Below, in pieces: positions 34,625-47,097 of a DNA stretch of 64,000 nucleotides (the stretch's first letter is position 1; the number at the start of each line of letters is the position of its first letter). Position numbers and translations under genes: made by a program. Source of the DNA: Dastarcus helophoroides (Eukaryota; Arthropoda; Insecta; Coleoptera; Bothrideridae); NCBI GenBank assembly GCA_028583605.1, contig CM053327.1, forward strand, positions 26,089,629 to 26,153,628, given 5' to 3'. The notes below the pieces were generated by a model. It worked only from the letters and a program-made list of their open reading frames with translations. It did no database searches and had not been told where the DNA came from.

Positions 34625-34932
34625 GGCGGTCGTGAGCCAGTGATGTAGACACTAGACTCACAACCTAAGAGAGCTGAGTTCGATTCCCGCTGGCGGTGTC
34701 ATCCACCGCCCGTTTTTAATAAACGCTCTGGTTCCCAAGATTGACTCAGCCTTATTTTGAAATGAGTATTCGGGTTTAACTCGAGGTAATAAGAGGTAAT
34801 AATGGGTGGGCTGGAGCGTATTGCGTTGCCCTTCTCGTATGTCGTTCGGCCCTTGCAGTAGCAGCCCGTATCTGCTATCTCTCCCATAGCGCTGGAAAGC
34901 GCTGCAAAAAGCAGCTATTATTATTATTATTA
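34625..34932 (+). mobile_element. tRNA-derived SINE with (ATT)n tail
   Basis: The head is tRNA-like: an A-box-like GTGAGCCAGTGATGTAGACA stretch and a B box GAGTTCGATTCCCGC about 40 bp on. This points to an RNA polymerase III promoter. A tRNA-unrelated body of about 220 bp follows and ends in an ATT repeat. The whole is flanked by an exact 11-bp duplication TTATTTCCCCA at 34614-34624 and 34933-34943, as expected from LINE-mediated insertion. It lies in the last nAChR intron. Confidence 0.88.
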
Positions 34933-34943
34933 TTATTTCCCCA

Positions 34944-35865
34944 AATATTCATATTTGTTGATCCTGGCATCATCACTTATCATTTCACCCAGTCAATATA
35001 GACATGATAACTTTATGAATTCAAAAGATCCAACTTAAGAAAATGATGTTATGCACCAAGTATTTAGTATCAAATCATGTTTTCACTGATCCAGCAGCAA
35101 ATAATATTTTGTAAGATATGAAATACGATTATCTTCCAGAAATCTGATCGAGATCCTATTTGGATTACATCAACCTTATTTGATTTGTAAATTTTAGACA
35201 ACTAAATTTGTTTGGGGCGCAGCGGAAACAGAACACAAATCTGAATTCCAGTTTTTACTTATTAAATATTGTCCCTCTATGCCTTTTAATTTATTTATTC
35301 GCAGTTACACGACTGCATAAAATGAAACAAAATTGATACAGACAGCTTTTCGAGATTTATCAGCTGAATTCTTTCAGCCGATATTAAGAAATTGAAAAAT
35401 TCAATTTCACGTTGTAATGCGAAACCATTCGGAGTGCTCTTGAGAAATTTTCATTTTACCTGCATTCGGGAAAATGAATAAACAAGCGACAAGCGCATTT
35501 TAATATAAAAGCCCCTGGAAACATTTTCCCCATATTTACTCTAAAACTAGTTTTGGAAAGTAAGGACGGCTTTTAGTGGCATATTAAATTGTAATCTTAC
35601 TGAAAACAGGCGCTACTTCCGGGTGGATTCATCGTTGTTTAAGCTTGTTTCACACTTAGCTGAATACATTGCTTTTATTATCCCAGCAATACTAACTTAG
35701 TAATCGCAATTTTCTTCAAAAGTAATTAAATGCGTTTGATGTAGTTGGTTTGGCAACGTAAAAAATGTGTCACGTGTTACATTATTTACATTAGTAATAC
35801 TACGTTACTATATTACATTACTAATACTAGCTGACGTCTTCGTCTACGTGAAAAAAAAAAAGATA
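34944..35865. other. Intronic DNA, no gene seen
   Basis: Complex, non-satellite sequence. No exon-like frame with splice sites. ATTAC/TACTA-rich short repeats occur at about 35770-35830. Confidence 0.4.
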
Positions 35866-36030
35866 GGATTCTTGGATCACCTTCAAACTTTTTTTGGCGA
35901 ATTATTTTAAAAATTTCGACATTTTAAAATATCTGTTCTTTGAAATGTCAACATTTTCTCGGTCGACTCCCAAAATTGCAACTTTTTCTCGAAATTGTGA
36001 CCTAATTTGATAATAATAATAATAATAGTA
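35866..36030. other. Left edge of pyrimidine-rich block with shared junction motif
   Basis: TAGGATTCTTGGATCACCTT marks an abrupt change from complex intron to satellite. The reverse complement of the same motif (GATTCTTGGGTCACCTT) ends the satellite block at 21758-21785. This suggests a transposon terminus. An (AAT)n run lies at about 36011-36028. Confidence 0.45.
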
Positions 36031-36039
36031 AATGATTCT

Positions 36040-38990
36040 TTTGAAATTGTAACTTCCTTAAAATTCTGGCCTTTTTGTAAATATTTTGTTTTTTTAAAAC
36101 TTTGTTAAATATTTTTCATCTTTATAAATAAGTTTCTTTTTTGGAAATTTTCACTTTTTTGAAAATTTCCTCTTCAATATTTTAATTTTTTTTGAATAAT
36201 TTGACTTTATCTCGAGGTTTCACTTTTTTTTCAATATCCATCTTGTTATGAAATTGTATATTTCATTTTAAAATTCTGCCCCAAAATGTCAACTTTTTTG
36301 CAATTTGACGTTTTTAAATTCGATGTTTTTAAAATATTTCAATTATTTTTGAAAATTTCAGTTTTTCAAAAAAACAGATTTTGAAAATTTCGTCTTTTAA
36401 AAACATTGACTTACTTTTTTTTTAAATTTAAGATTAAGTCAATTTCGAGGTTTGAATTTTTTGGAAAATTTTGACTTTCTTCATATTTTTGACTTTATTT
36501 TTGAAAATGTTTAGCTTATTTTTAAAATATCCATCTTGTTATGAGAATGTATACTTCTTTTTAAAATTCTACCCCGAAATGTCAATCTGACGTTTTTAAA
36601 TTCGATGTTTTAAAAACATTTCAATTCATTTTGAAAATTTGAGTTTTTGAAAATTTCGAATTTTAAAAATATTGACTTACTTGAAATGTTTTTAAAAGTC
36701 GAGATTTTTTAAAATTTTAGATTAAGTCAATCTTGAGGTTTGAATTTTTTGGAAAATTTTGACCTTCTTCATGTTTTTGACTTTATTTTTGAAAATGTTT
36801 ACCATTTTTTGTTAAATATCCATGTTGTTATAAAAATGTATACTTCTTTTTAAAATGTTGCCCCGAAATGTCAACTTTTTTGCAATCTGATGTTTTTAAA
36901 TTCGATGTTTTAAAAACATTTCAATTCTCTTTGAAAATTTGAGGTTTTGAAAATTTCGACATTTAAAATCATTGACTTACTTGAAATGTTTTTTAAAAGT
37001 CGACTTTTTTTTCAAAGTTTGAGATTAAGTCAATTTAGAGGTTCGAATTTTTTTGAAAATTTTGACTTTCTTCATATTTTTGACTTTATTTTTAAAAGCT
37101 TTCACTTTATTTTTTAAATATCCATCTTGTTATGAAAAGGTATACTTATTTTTAAAATTCCGCCTCGAAATGTAAATTTTTTTTGCAATTTGATGTTATT
37201 AAATTCGATGTTTTAAAAACATTTCAATTCTTTTTGAAAATTTGGGTTTTGAAAATTTCGACTTTTAAAAACATTGACTTGCTTGAAATATTTTTTAAAA
37301 GTCGACTTTTTTTTTAAAATTTGAGATTAACTCAATCTCGAGGATTGAATTTTTTGGAAAATTTTGACTTTCTTCATATTTTTGACTTTATTTTAAAAAC
37401 TTTTCACCTTTTTTTTTAAAATATCCCTATTGTTATGAAGATGTATATATTTTTTTAATTCCGCCTCGAAATATTAACTTTTTGCAATCTGAAGTTTTTA
37501 AATTCGATGTTTTAAAAATATTTCAATTCTTTTTGAAAATTCAGGGCAAATATTTAAGCTTTTGAAAATTTCGACTTTTAAAATCATTGACTTACTCGAA
37601 ATGTTTTTTAAAAGTCGACTTTTTTTAAAAATTTGAGATTAAGTCAATCACGAAGTTTGAATTTTTTGGAAAATTTTGACTTTCTTCATGTTTTTGACAT
37701 TATTTTTGAAAATGTTTACCTATTTTTTTAATATCCATCTTATTATGAAAATGTATGTTTCTTTTTAAAATTCTGCATCGAAATGTCAACTTTTTTGCAA
37801 TCTGACGTTTTTAAATTCGATGTTTTAAAAACATTTCAATTCTATTTGAAAATTTCAGTTTTTGAAAATTTCGAATTTTGAAAATTTCGTCTTTTATAAA
37901 CATTGACTTACTTAAAATGTTTTTAAAAAGTCGACTTTTTTTAAAAATTTGAGATGAAGTCATTCTCTAGGTTTAAATTTTTTGGAAAATTGAATATTTT
38001 TGAAAATGTTCACCTTCTTTTTAAAAGATCCATCTTGTTACGAAAATGAATACTTCTTTTTAAAAGTCTACCCCGAAATGTCAACTTTTTTTCAATCTGA
38101 CGTTTATAAATTCGATGTTTTAAAAATATTTCAATTATTTTTAAAAAATTTGAGTTTTTAAAAATTTCGGCTTTTAAAAACATTGACTCATTTCAAATGT
38201 TTTTTAAAAGTTGACTTTTTTTTAAATTTGAAATTAAGTCAATCTCCAGGTTTGAATTTTTTGGAAAATTTTGACTTTCTTCATATTTTTGACTGTGCTC
38301 CCCCAAAATGTCAACTTTTTTGCAATCAGACGTTTTTAAATTCAATGTTTGAAAAATATTTCAATTCTCTTTGAAAATTTGAGTTTTTGAAAATTTCGAC
38401 TTTTAAAAGTATTGACTTACTTTAAATTTTTTTTAAGAGTCTACTTTTTTTCCAAAGAGATTAAGTCAATCTCGAGGTTTGAATTTTTTGAAAAATTTTG
38501 ACTTTCTTCATGTTTTTGATTTTATTTTTGAAACTTTTTACCTTTTTTTTTAATATCCTTCTTGTTATAAAAATGTATACTTCTTTTTAAAATTCTGCCC
38601 CGAAATGTCAAATTTTTACAATCTAACGTTTTTAAATTCGATGTTTTAAAAATACTTCAATTCTTTCTGAAAATTTCAGTTTTTGAAAATTTAAGATTTT
38701 GAAAATTTTGTTTTTTAAAAACATTAACTCACTTGAAATGAAGTCCACAATTTTTCAAAATTTGAGATGAAGTCATTCTCTAAGTTTGAATTTTTTGGAA
38801 AATTTTGACTTTCTTCATATTTTTGACTTTATTTTTGAAAATGTTTACCTTTTAAGATATCCTTCTTGTTATGAAAATGTATACTTTATTTTAATTTTTT
38901 TTAATTCTTTTTAAAATTCTACCCTTTTTTGCAATCTGAATGTTTTAAAAACATTTCAATTCTTTTTATCAAAATTTTGACCTTTTGAAA
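36040..38990. repeat. Tandem array with a period of about 300 bp
   Basis: About ten units. The landmark TTAAATTCGATGTTTTAAAA recurs with its CGATG at about 36321, 36603, 36903, 37206, 37505, 37818 and 38113, then as a variant at 38343 and at about 38639. Spacing is 282-313 bp except for one shortened unit of 230. Each unit also carries GAGATTAAGTCAATCTCGAG and a TATCCATCTTGTTATGAAAA stretch. It differs in sequence from the array in the first intron. Confidence 0.85.
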
Positions 38991-39125
38991 ATGACAACAA
39001 TTTTTTTTCAAAAGTATGACTTTTTTATTGAAAATTTTGAACTTCTTCAACATTTCAATTTTATATTCTAAAAATTTCCAATTTTCCATTTTTTTTAATT
39101 TCCAGTTTTTACGAATTTTAACCTA

Positions 39126-39286
39126 CAGTTGAACTCTGTTAATCCGACGATGATGGGATTAAACTTTAGCTAGAAAAAAATCCACAAGCCGCCAATTACA
39201 AATATTAATTTTGTGCAATGCCAAGATGAAGGTCGGACTATTCAGAAAATCGAACTATCCGAGGTCGGATTAACGGAGTTCTACTG
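39126..39286. mobile_element. pogo/Tc1-mariner-like MITE (161 bp)
   Basis: The left end CAGTTGAACTCTGTTAATCC and the reverse-complemented right end CAGTAGAACTCCGTTAATCC match at 18 of 20 positions. TA dinucleotides flank both sides (39124-39125, 39287-39288). The CAGTnGAACnCnGTTAATCCG type of terminus fits the pogo/Tigger group. No coding capacity. Confidence 0.8.
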
Positions 39287-39289
39287 TAT

Positions 39290-41742
39290 TTTTTAAACTA
39301 TAATTCCCTCGCAATTTTGCCTTTCTTTAGGATTTCGATTTATTTAAAAAATTTTTGACAATTTTGATATTCAATTTTGAAGTATTTCAAAATTTCGATC
39401 TTTCAAAAATTTTGATTTTTTTTAAATTAAATCTGATTTTAATTAAATCGGATTATGTTCAAATATTTTTTTCAAAACCGCCACCTGTCTTTGTTTTGAA
39501 AATATTCACTTTTTTTGAAAAATTTCACCTTTCACCACATTTGACTATTTCTCGAGGATTTGACTTCTTTTTTTATTTATACTTTTTTTCAAAAATTTCG
39601 AGCTTTTCTAAAGTCAGGACTTTAGGTAGTAAATCAGACTTTTATTTGAAAAAGACGATTTTTTAAAAATATTTACTTTCTGGTAAAATTTGATTCTTTT
39701 CAAAATTTCTATTTATGAAATTTTAAACCTTTTTCAGAATTTCTGTTTTTTTTTTTGAAAAATTCGACCTTTTACTATTATATGTCGACTTTTTCTCAAA
39801 GTTATTATTTTTTTTTAGAATTCAAACTTTCTCGAAATTTCTAGCCCTTTTTTAAAATTTTAACTTTTTGTGAAGATTTCACTTTTGAAACAATTTTTTT
39901 CAAAATGTTGAAAATTTTCTCGAAAATTCGAATTTTTATACCTTGTTTTTTTATAGTTTGCCTGTTCCTGAAAACGTTACATTTTTTTGAAGCATGTGAC
40001 TCCCTAAATTGCGAATTTTTAAAATTTTAATCAAATGGTATTAGAAAACGAATTTAAGACCTAACTTTATTTAGATTTTGAAACAGACATATAAAAAGGA
40101 TTTTTTTTTGTAATCCTAAATTAAAAAGTTAAAAAACAGTCGAAATTGGAAAAAGGTCGAGATGAAAATCTAATTAAGAATTCTGAAAAAGGACGAGTAA
40201 AAAGCAAAATGTTTCTCAACATTTTTAATTCAAAGGCAAATTTGGAAATGAGATTACCAAAAAAACGAACTTCCTATAAAAATAATGATAAAACAAGAAA
40301 TTTTACCAACGTTGAAGTACCAAGTAAAGGATCAAAGTTTTGAAAAAAACATCAGATTTCCCATTAAAATGTCAAACTTTTGGACAAAAGTTGAACTTTG
40401 GGAATGAAGTAAAAATTTTGAAAAAAAAGGTGCACTTTGGAAATTAATTGAAATTTCGAGAAAATGAATTTAAAAAAGTCTAATTTGGGAAAAACTTCTA
40501 AATTTTCAGAAAAAGACCGAACTTTAAAAAATGTATCTATAATATACCAGAAAAAGTCAAATTTTGAGAAAAGAGTAGATTTTTGAGAAGAGAGTTCAAT
40601 TTAAAAAAAGGACCAACGTCGAAATTTCGATATAAGAACGATATAAGAATATTGAGCTAAAAGTCAAAATTTGCAAAAACGCAAAAGGTTAAATTTTGAA
40701 AAAAAAACTCAAAGATTTGGGTGACATTTTTATCCCCTTTTAATGAATTTTCGAAAAGAGAAATTCAAAATTTCGAGAAGAAACAAATTTTCGGGACAAA
40801 ATCGAAATTTCGAAGAACAGAAAATGATAAATTTTGAGAAAAAAGTTTGCATTTTTAGCAAAAATTTTTGAGAATGATAAAGAAAAAAAGACTAATTCGG
40901 AACAGGTCGATTTTTTTGGAAAAAGGTCAAAATTTTAAATAATACCTGGGTTGAATTTTTTATTTAAAAACCAGTTTGTGAGAAAACAGGGACATTTTAG
41001 CAGGAAAGTAGAAATTCTGAAGAAAGGAGGAATTTTAAAAATAAATTTAAATCCCAAAAAAAGCCATTTTGGATTTAGATTTTGGAAGAAAAAAGTCTAA
41101 ATTTTCACAAAAAGATCGAACCTTAAAGGAGACGATATTTTTTAGAAAAAGTTAAATTGAAAAAAGAAGATAAAATCGTACTTAAGCAGAAGAATTATTA
41201 AGAAAAAACCGACCTTTCGATAAAAACATAAATTTCGAGAAAAAGTCTTTTCCAATTTTGTTACAAACAATTTTACAAGAAAAGCCGAAATTTTTAAAGA
41301 ATGACAAAATTTTCAAAACAAAACTAAATATTCAGAAACTGGAATTTAGTAAAGTCGATTTTTAGAAATGGTTCGAATTTGTAAAAAAAAAGAAAACTAT
41401 GAAAAGAGACGAATTTTAAAAAGAACGTCGACAAATTTTAATAAAGAGAAATTTCTAGAAAAAATTGAAATTTTGTCGAAGAGAGTTAGGTTTTGAGAAA
41501 AAAGTTGCATGTTTTAGAAAAAGGTTGAGTTTTTAGAATAAAATTAAAATTTCTAAAAAGAAGGAATTTGGAAAAAAAATTGAAATTTCAAAAAAGATGG
41601 ATTCCGATATAAAAATCGAAATTTCTAGTACAACTGCCAGTGGCAACTACATTTTTGGTTATATCAAAGATTTTTGATATTCGACTCACCTCCTAATATG
41701 AAAATTATTTAGCCCGTCGGGAAAAAAAGTTGCTCACCCTTG
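39290..41742. repeat. Degenerate satellite, pyrimidine-rich then purine-rich, ending at a hAT-like terminus
   Basis: The plus strand is T/C-rich to about 40,000, then A/G-rich to about 41,640. The right edge, read on the minus strand, is CAAGGGTGAGCAACTTTTTT, which resembles hAT terminal repeats. GTCTAAAC would be the flanking octamer. No matching left end was located. The frames here are low-complexity. Confidence 0.5.
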
Positions 41743-41995
41743 GTCTAAACGAACCCCAGAGTAAGAAACACACAGATTAGAGAGCAGTACGGTATACAGG
41801 ATATCGTGCGATGGGGTAGACAAAGAAGGAGACAGTGGTACGCTCACGTAAACAGAATAAGAGAAGATCGACTACCACGCATCGCACTAGAAGGAAAACC
41901 AACAGGCACCTTGGAAAACCACCTAAAATTGGAAGGATAGTTGGCAGTCAACATCCCAGGAACTGCAACAAGAAGAAGAAGAAGAAAAATAAATA
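41743..41995 (+). mobile_element. LINE tail (interrupted by a satellite-bearing element on its left)
   Basis: The plus strand encodes VRNTQIREQYGIQDIVRWGR, then QRRRQWYAHVNRIREDRLPR, then IALEGKP. This is the C-terminal end of an insect non-LTR element protein (IREQ..I.DIV.WGR.RR..W..HV.R). A GAAGAAGAA tail follows at about 41970-41990. The reading frame starts abruptly at the hAT-like end. Confidence 0.7.
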
Positions 41996-43060
41996 GATAG
42001 AATGCGGATATTACGTATTTAACTGGCGCAGTCGGTAGGATCTTCTGTTCTTGTAGACGAATCCATCCATTTAGATGTTCATTTTAAAAAAATCCTTTTA
42101 AATATAGTTAAGGAACAAAATTTTTAGGAGCTCCGATTCATAAAAATTGGTTAGAATTGTCAAATCGTGTAAAAGAAAGTACATAAGAAGATTATCAATA
42201 AATTAGTATACGCTTAAGAACGCTAGTTTTGCTGAAGAATTACGATCCCTTCCTACTAATAATAAATTCAGGAACGGAATAAAACTCCTGTGTGGTTTCA
42301 CATCGGCATTTAACATTTTTTCCGAATTTTATCTTTCAAATGAAACGATACGAAACGGCGCAAGGCATCCGTTTGGTATAAATTCCCAAACATGTCGTTT
42401 TTCGCCTGTAGGTAGTTTTAAAAAGCCTTGTCATGTTACCGCCTTGCTTTCAGGCTCCAGGCACATGCATAAAATTCCCGATGAAAAAGGGCTTTTCAGC
42501 ATATCTATGGAGCACATGATAAAGTTCCCAGTAAAACATTAGCAACGGCTTAAAAGGGAGCACAACACCAAACACATGCGGCTTAAATTTGCAGATCGAT
42601 TTGATGGCTGGTCACGAACGACTTGACGACAAAATTACCCGATCGCTAAGTGCTTTAAAGGAGAGGTTATTTGTGTTTGTCGATGGATGGGACCTTTTAA
42701 TCTGATGCAAGGATAGATATTTGCCCCAAAACAACCCTAATTTATAAACAATGTTGGAAGTTTTACTACAATCTTGTTAGATTGTTATAGGATTTAATGA
42801 ACCATATGCTGAAAGACCAAATTACAAAATAAAAAAAATGTAAATGACTTTAAAAAAGTGAGGAAATAAAAGTCATCACTTTTCTGCCATTCTCGACTGA
42901 GGCGCTAAAATTGAATTTCTCTAAAACAAATTAATTATATCCTTGGTTATTTTGCAACAAATTCAATCATCATTATTATCCTTTTAAAAAAAAATCGATT
43001 TAAGGAACTTCATTTCATAGACACCAGTTTGTGTCGTTTATTCAAGTAATCTGTATAATA
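41996..43060. other. Complex intronic DNA, no gene seen
   Basis: Balanced composition around 42,300-42,700, distinct from the surrounding satellites, but no protein-like frame or splice pair was recognised. Confidence 0.4.
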
Positions 43061-43149
43061 TTAGGGTGCGTTTACACTAGACACTTTATTCCGTACATTT
43101 CTCTCTAATATAAAATATATTTTCTCTCCGACGTAAGTATCAAATAAGC

Positions 43150-46100
43150 CAGGAGTCGGCAAACTTTTAAACCGAAAGAGCCAGGCGCAATAAAAAAATT
43201 GATTTCGTGAATTTCAACGAGGCCCAAATTTTTATTTCCGAGTTTTACATTTTACGTCAAAATTAAATCAGATAAATGAGACAAAATATGGGACAGAGAG
43301 AGACCCCTCAGACTCATGGGGTTAAACGAAAATATATTCAGTTCAAAAGACCTTTTATTTCTCAAAATTTAAACCTTTACTTAAAAATTTGCCTTTTTTT
43401 TCGCATTTTTGTCTTTTTTAACTCTTCTCTATATTAGTCTTCTTTTTTTATATCTATTTTGTTCCTACCCCAAATATTCCTTTTTTCTTAAATCTCGACA
43501 ATTTGTGAAAATGCTTACTTTTTTCTAATTCGACTTACTGGAAGATTCGACTTATGTCTCAAAAATTCAGCTTTTTTCGAGTTTTTAATAAAAAAAAGTA
43601 AAAAATTGGAAGTAATTGGAGATATTAAATAAAATAGTTTTTGAAGATTTCGACCTTTTTTTCAAAGTTACCTTTTTTCGAAATTTAGATCTATTCTCAA
43701 AGATCACTTTTTCCAAAAGTACATTTTTTCGACTTTGTTCTAAGTTGCGGCTTTTTTCTAGAACTTTCTACGTTATTTTTAAAATTCGTCTTTTTACCAA
43801 ATGTCGGCATTTTCCCCAAAATTGACTTTTGTTAAACATTTAAACTTTTATTTATTTTCAACATATTTGGACTTGTTACGCAAAATTCTGGTTCTTTTTT
43901 TCAAAATTTCGACTTCTAAAATTCAACAATTTATTGTTTCTGAAAACTGCGATTATTTTGATAAAAGTTATTTACATATTTTCAAAATGTTTGATTTAAT
44001 CTCACAATTTGACTTTCTCTGGGAAATTTTGATCTTCAACACTTTAATAGTTTTCTCGAAATTTGTGTATTCTTATTAAAATTCGTTCTTTTTCCAAATT
44101 TGTCCATTTTATACATATATTGACTTTTACTAAACCTCTAAACTTTTATTTATTTTTTATAAATTTGGACTTTTTTCGCAAAATTCGATTATTTTCGAAA
44201 TTTCGACTTTTAAAATTCGACATTTTATTATTTCTGCAAGCTGCGATTTTTTCGACAAAATTCGTCAATTTTTAAAATGTTTGAGTAAATCTCAAAATTT
44301 GATTTTTTTTCTTAAATTTTGACGTTTCTTTAAAGATCAATATTTTCTCGCAACTGGAAGTTGTAGCAACGTCTTTTCTTTCGAAATTATTTTACCAATT
44401 CTATCAAAATTCGAATTTATCTGACATTTGGAGTTTTTTTGAATTCGTTTTTTTTTGGGAAAAGGACTATTTTTTGGTTATCTTCAAAAATTGAGATACA
44501 AAACTTGTCCGCTGAAACCAAGAAAGATTAAAAAATACAACAAAGGTTCCTCTAACGCGTTTCGACAGCCAAGCTATCACCTTCAGAGAGATACTCCCTC
44601 GCTCTCTCTCTGAAGATGATATCTTGGCTGTCAAAACGCGTTTAGCAACCTTTGTTGTTTTTTTAATCTTTCTTGGTTTTAGAGGACAAGTTTTGTATTT
44701 CAAATTCGTCTTGTTTTCGAAATTTCAAATTTATTCTTAAAATTTAACTTTCTCTGGAAAAATGAGACTGTTTAAAAATTAGATGATTTTTTATAAGCCT
44801 TCAAATTTTTATAATTTCTCTTTTCGAAACTTTACAATTTTTTACAAAATTTAAGTTTGTCTAAAAATTTCAGGTTTTAAAGTTGTTCTAGGTTTCAATG
44901 TATTGTCAAAATTGGACGTTGCTTTTTAAAATTTGGATTTTTTGAGAACTTTTGACAAATTCATTTTTTTCGAAATCTCTTTTATTCAAAATTCGGTATT
45001 TTCTGGAGATTTCAAATTTGATTTTTTTGTAAATCGACTCGAAATTTCAAATTTCTTCTCAAAATTTAAATTTTTTTGGAAAATAGCAAATTTTTTTGTT
45101 GAAATTTCGAGCTTTTTTTAAAATTTTGACTTTTTCTTTGAAATTTTTTCTAAAATTTGGCTTTTTTCTTTTTCTGTGAAAAACTTCGACTTTTTTAAAG
45201 TTTGATGATTTTTTTAAGCTTCCAGGTTATTTTTACAATTTTCCTTTTTGATATTTTACAACTTTTCTGAAAATTCAAATATGTTTAAGAATTTCAAGAT
45301 TTCAATTTTTTCTAGGTTTCAATCTATTGTCGAAATTTGACGTTTTTTCCCCAAAATTTTGCCTATTTTTGAGAACTGTAGATAAATTCATTTTTTTTTC
45401 GAAATTTCCTCCTTTTTTCAACTTTTTCAGAATCTCTTCGTATTTCTCAATCTTTTCGAAGTTTCTTTTTTTTTCAATTTTTTCAAAATCACTTCCTTTT
45501 TCTCAAAATTCGACTTTTTCTGGAAATTTCAGCTTTTATTTCGAATTTTGACATTTCCTGTTTCTGTAAATTTAGATTTTCTTTCTCACAAAAGTAATTC
45601 AACTTTTTTGCACGAAATTTCAAGGCTGTAGAAAATTTACAAATAAAAATGTTAAAATCATAACAAAAATATTTTTTAGAAATTTCGATTCCCCAAGCCG
45701 GTCTTTTTCTAGAAATTTCGAATGTCATGTGTTTTTTCAAAATGCTAATACAAATCAATCAAAAACTTCGGAAAAATACTTCTTGAAATCATAACTTTTT
45801 TGTCAAAATTTAAGCAAAACGTCAAAATTCCTAGAAAAGTCTTTTTGGAAATTTCGAAATTTCGAGGGGAGTTTAAAGAGCCTTAATTGTCATTTAAAGG
45901 AGCTTTGCAATTTTTACTTCTTTCTTGAAAACTGGATTGTGAAGAAAGATTTTTGTTCCAAAATTTTGACCATTTCTTCATCATATGAAATTTTTACTTT
46001 ATATTCTTATTTTTCCTGAAACGATTGTAAATTCGAAATTTTGATCATTTATTTTTTATAAACTACTTTTAAGTGGTTTTTTATTGGAAACACGTTTTCG

Positions 46101-46207
46101 AAATTTCAGCTTTAATTTGGAAAACTTCATTTTTTCACAATATTTTGAAAATACATTTTTAATGTAGACTCGCATGCGGCTCGCGAGTCGCGGTTTGCCG
46201 ACCCCTG
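43150..46207. mobile_element. Non-autonomous hAT element C (3.06 kb) filled with satellite
   Basis: The left end is CAGGAGTCGGCAAACTTTTA. The right end in reverse complement is CAGGGGTCGGCAAACCGCGA, with CTCGCGAGCCGCATGCGAGT further in. CAGGGGTCGGCAAAC is a classic hAT terminus. The flanking octamers AAATAAGC and AACTACAC agree at only 5 of 8 positions. The interior from about 43,350 to 46,130 is pyrimidine-rich satellite with one palindromic family copy. There is no transposase. Confidence 0.8.
44457..44702 (-). repeat. Palindromic Penelope-like family, copy 9
   Basis: The extension is on the left (GGACTATTTTTTGGTTATCT). It has both arms and a turn around GAGATACTCCCTCGCTCTCT. A likely 15-bp duplication AATTCGTTTTTTTTT (44442-44456) / AATTCGTCTTGTTTT (44703-44717) has two mismatches. 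It is nested in hAT element C. Confidence 0.82.
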
Positions 46208-46549
46208 AACTACACTGAGAGAAGATATCTACTCCTATCGGTGTAGATAAGTCTCAAATAGTTTCTCTCAGGATAGTTGGCACTTATTTCAGAGAGAAAT
46301 GTACGGAATAAAGTATCTAATCTAAACACACCCTTAATGCCGACAAAATCTTTGACATGTATGTCAAATGTTACAGCCCAAGATATTTTCATTGACACTC
46401 ATTTTTTTTTCAAATGTCTTCGAATGTTTCTCGAAAATTCGACTTTTTCTAATCTTTTTGAACTGAAACTTTAAGCAGATGTATTTGTTAATGACATTCT
46501 TAGTAACTTCAGACCACCTTCAGACATAAAATGTATCCATTGCTTTCAG

Positions 46550-46747
46550 GTAAAGGAAGATTGGAAATACGTGGCCATGGTATTGGATCGCTTGTTCCTA
46601 TGGATTTTCACTCTTGCGGTTTTAGTCGGGACAGCAGGAATAATCCTGCAAGCTCCGACGCTTTACGATGATCGCAGACCCATTGACATCCGCCTTTCCG
46701 AAATTGCATCGACGACTGCAAAACCTCATATAGCAACTTCCCTCTAA
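46550..46747 (+). CDS. nAChR alpha subunit terminal exon (M4 and C-terminus)
   Basis: The acceptor TGCTTTCAG opens the exon. The peptide [20 protein letters not shown] runs into M4 ([15 protein letters not shown]) and the short extracellular tail [17 protein letters not shown], followed by [21 protein letters not shown] is near-invariant in insect alpha subunits. The exon is separated from the previous one by a 12.0-kb repeat-filled intron. Confidence 0.95.
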   Translation, partial: VKEDWKYVAMVLDRLFLWIFTLAVLVGTAGIILQAPTLYDDRRPIDIRLSEIASTTAKPHIATSL

Positions 46748-47097
46748 GTGCTGCCAAATAGCCAACATATATTAAACATTACCTTTGTTTTAGCGTGTAA
46801 AAAGGGCACATTTTACTTAAAAACGCAGCTTTTAGGCGACATTCCGTTTGAAACCATATAATCCATGTGAGCAGCCATCACTTGGCTTGACTTTTGTTGG
46901 TATTTATATTGCTGGATCCACATCAATGAAAATTTGCGTTGTGCGTTGTATTTTGAAATTTAAAAACATATTTTTCACGACGAAAGGTCAATTATTTTGT
47001 GGGGTAAATAGTTATTTTATTTGTCATATGCCAAATTCATATGTCCTAAACTCTTCAAATAGAGAACAAAAACCATGAATGTGACCTAACTTTTCGT

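Larger units (their letters stand above)
43064..46333. mobile_element. PIF/Harbinger-like MITE split by a hAT insertion
   Basis: The left end GGGTGCGTTTACACTAGACA, followed by CTTTATTCCGTACATTTCTC, matches the reverse complement of the right end, GGGTGTGTTTAGATTAGATA, followed by the same CTTTATTCCGTACATTTCTC. It is flanked by TTA on each side (43061-43063, 46334-46336), a PIF/Harbinger-type target duplication. Once the inner hAT is removed, only about 210 bp remain. Confidence 0.78.
22412..46747 (+). other. nAChR alpha-subunit gene, 3' seven exons (gene span)
   Basis: Seven plus-strand exons join in frame, apart from one single-base excess, to encode the C-terminal part of an insect nicotinic acetylcholine receptor alpha subunit. 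This is a cys-loop, acetylcholine-gated cation channel of neuronal membranes, and as a family the target of neonicotinoids. Exons: 22412-22527, 31756-31924, 32458-32595, 33558-33704, 33757-33900, 34269-34500, 46550-46747. Introns: 9.2 kb, 533, 962, 52, 368 bp and 12.0 kb. The M2-M3 wording (LLSLTVFFLLLAEIIPPT) fits the alpha1-alpha4 group; the exact subtype is not assigned. The signal peptide and most of the ligand-binding domain lie outside the window to the left, and no such exon was seen in 1-22,411. Confidence 0.93.

Noticed and set aside
34640..34700. Functional tRNA gene
   Set aside because: The tRNA-like head lacks a complete cloverleaf and continues into a SINE body with an ATT tail and target duplication.
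25621..38990. CRISPR-like or regulatory direct repeats
   Set aside because: The repeats are 300-340 bp tandem units without unique spacers in a eukaryotic intron.
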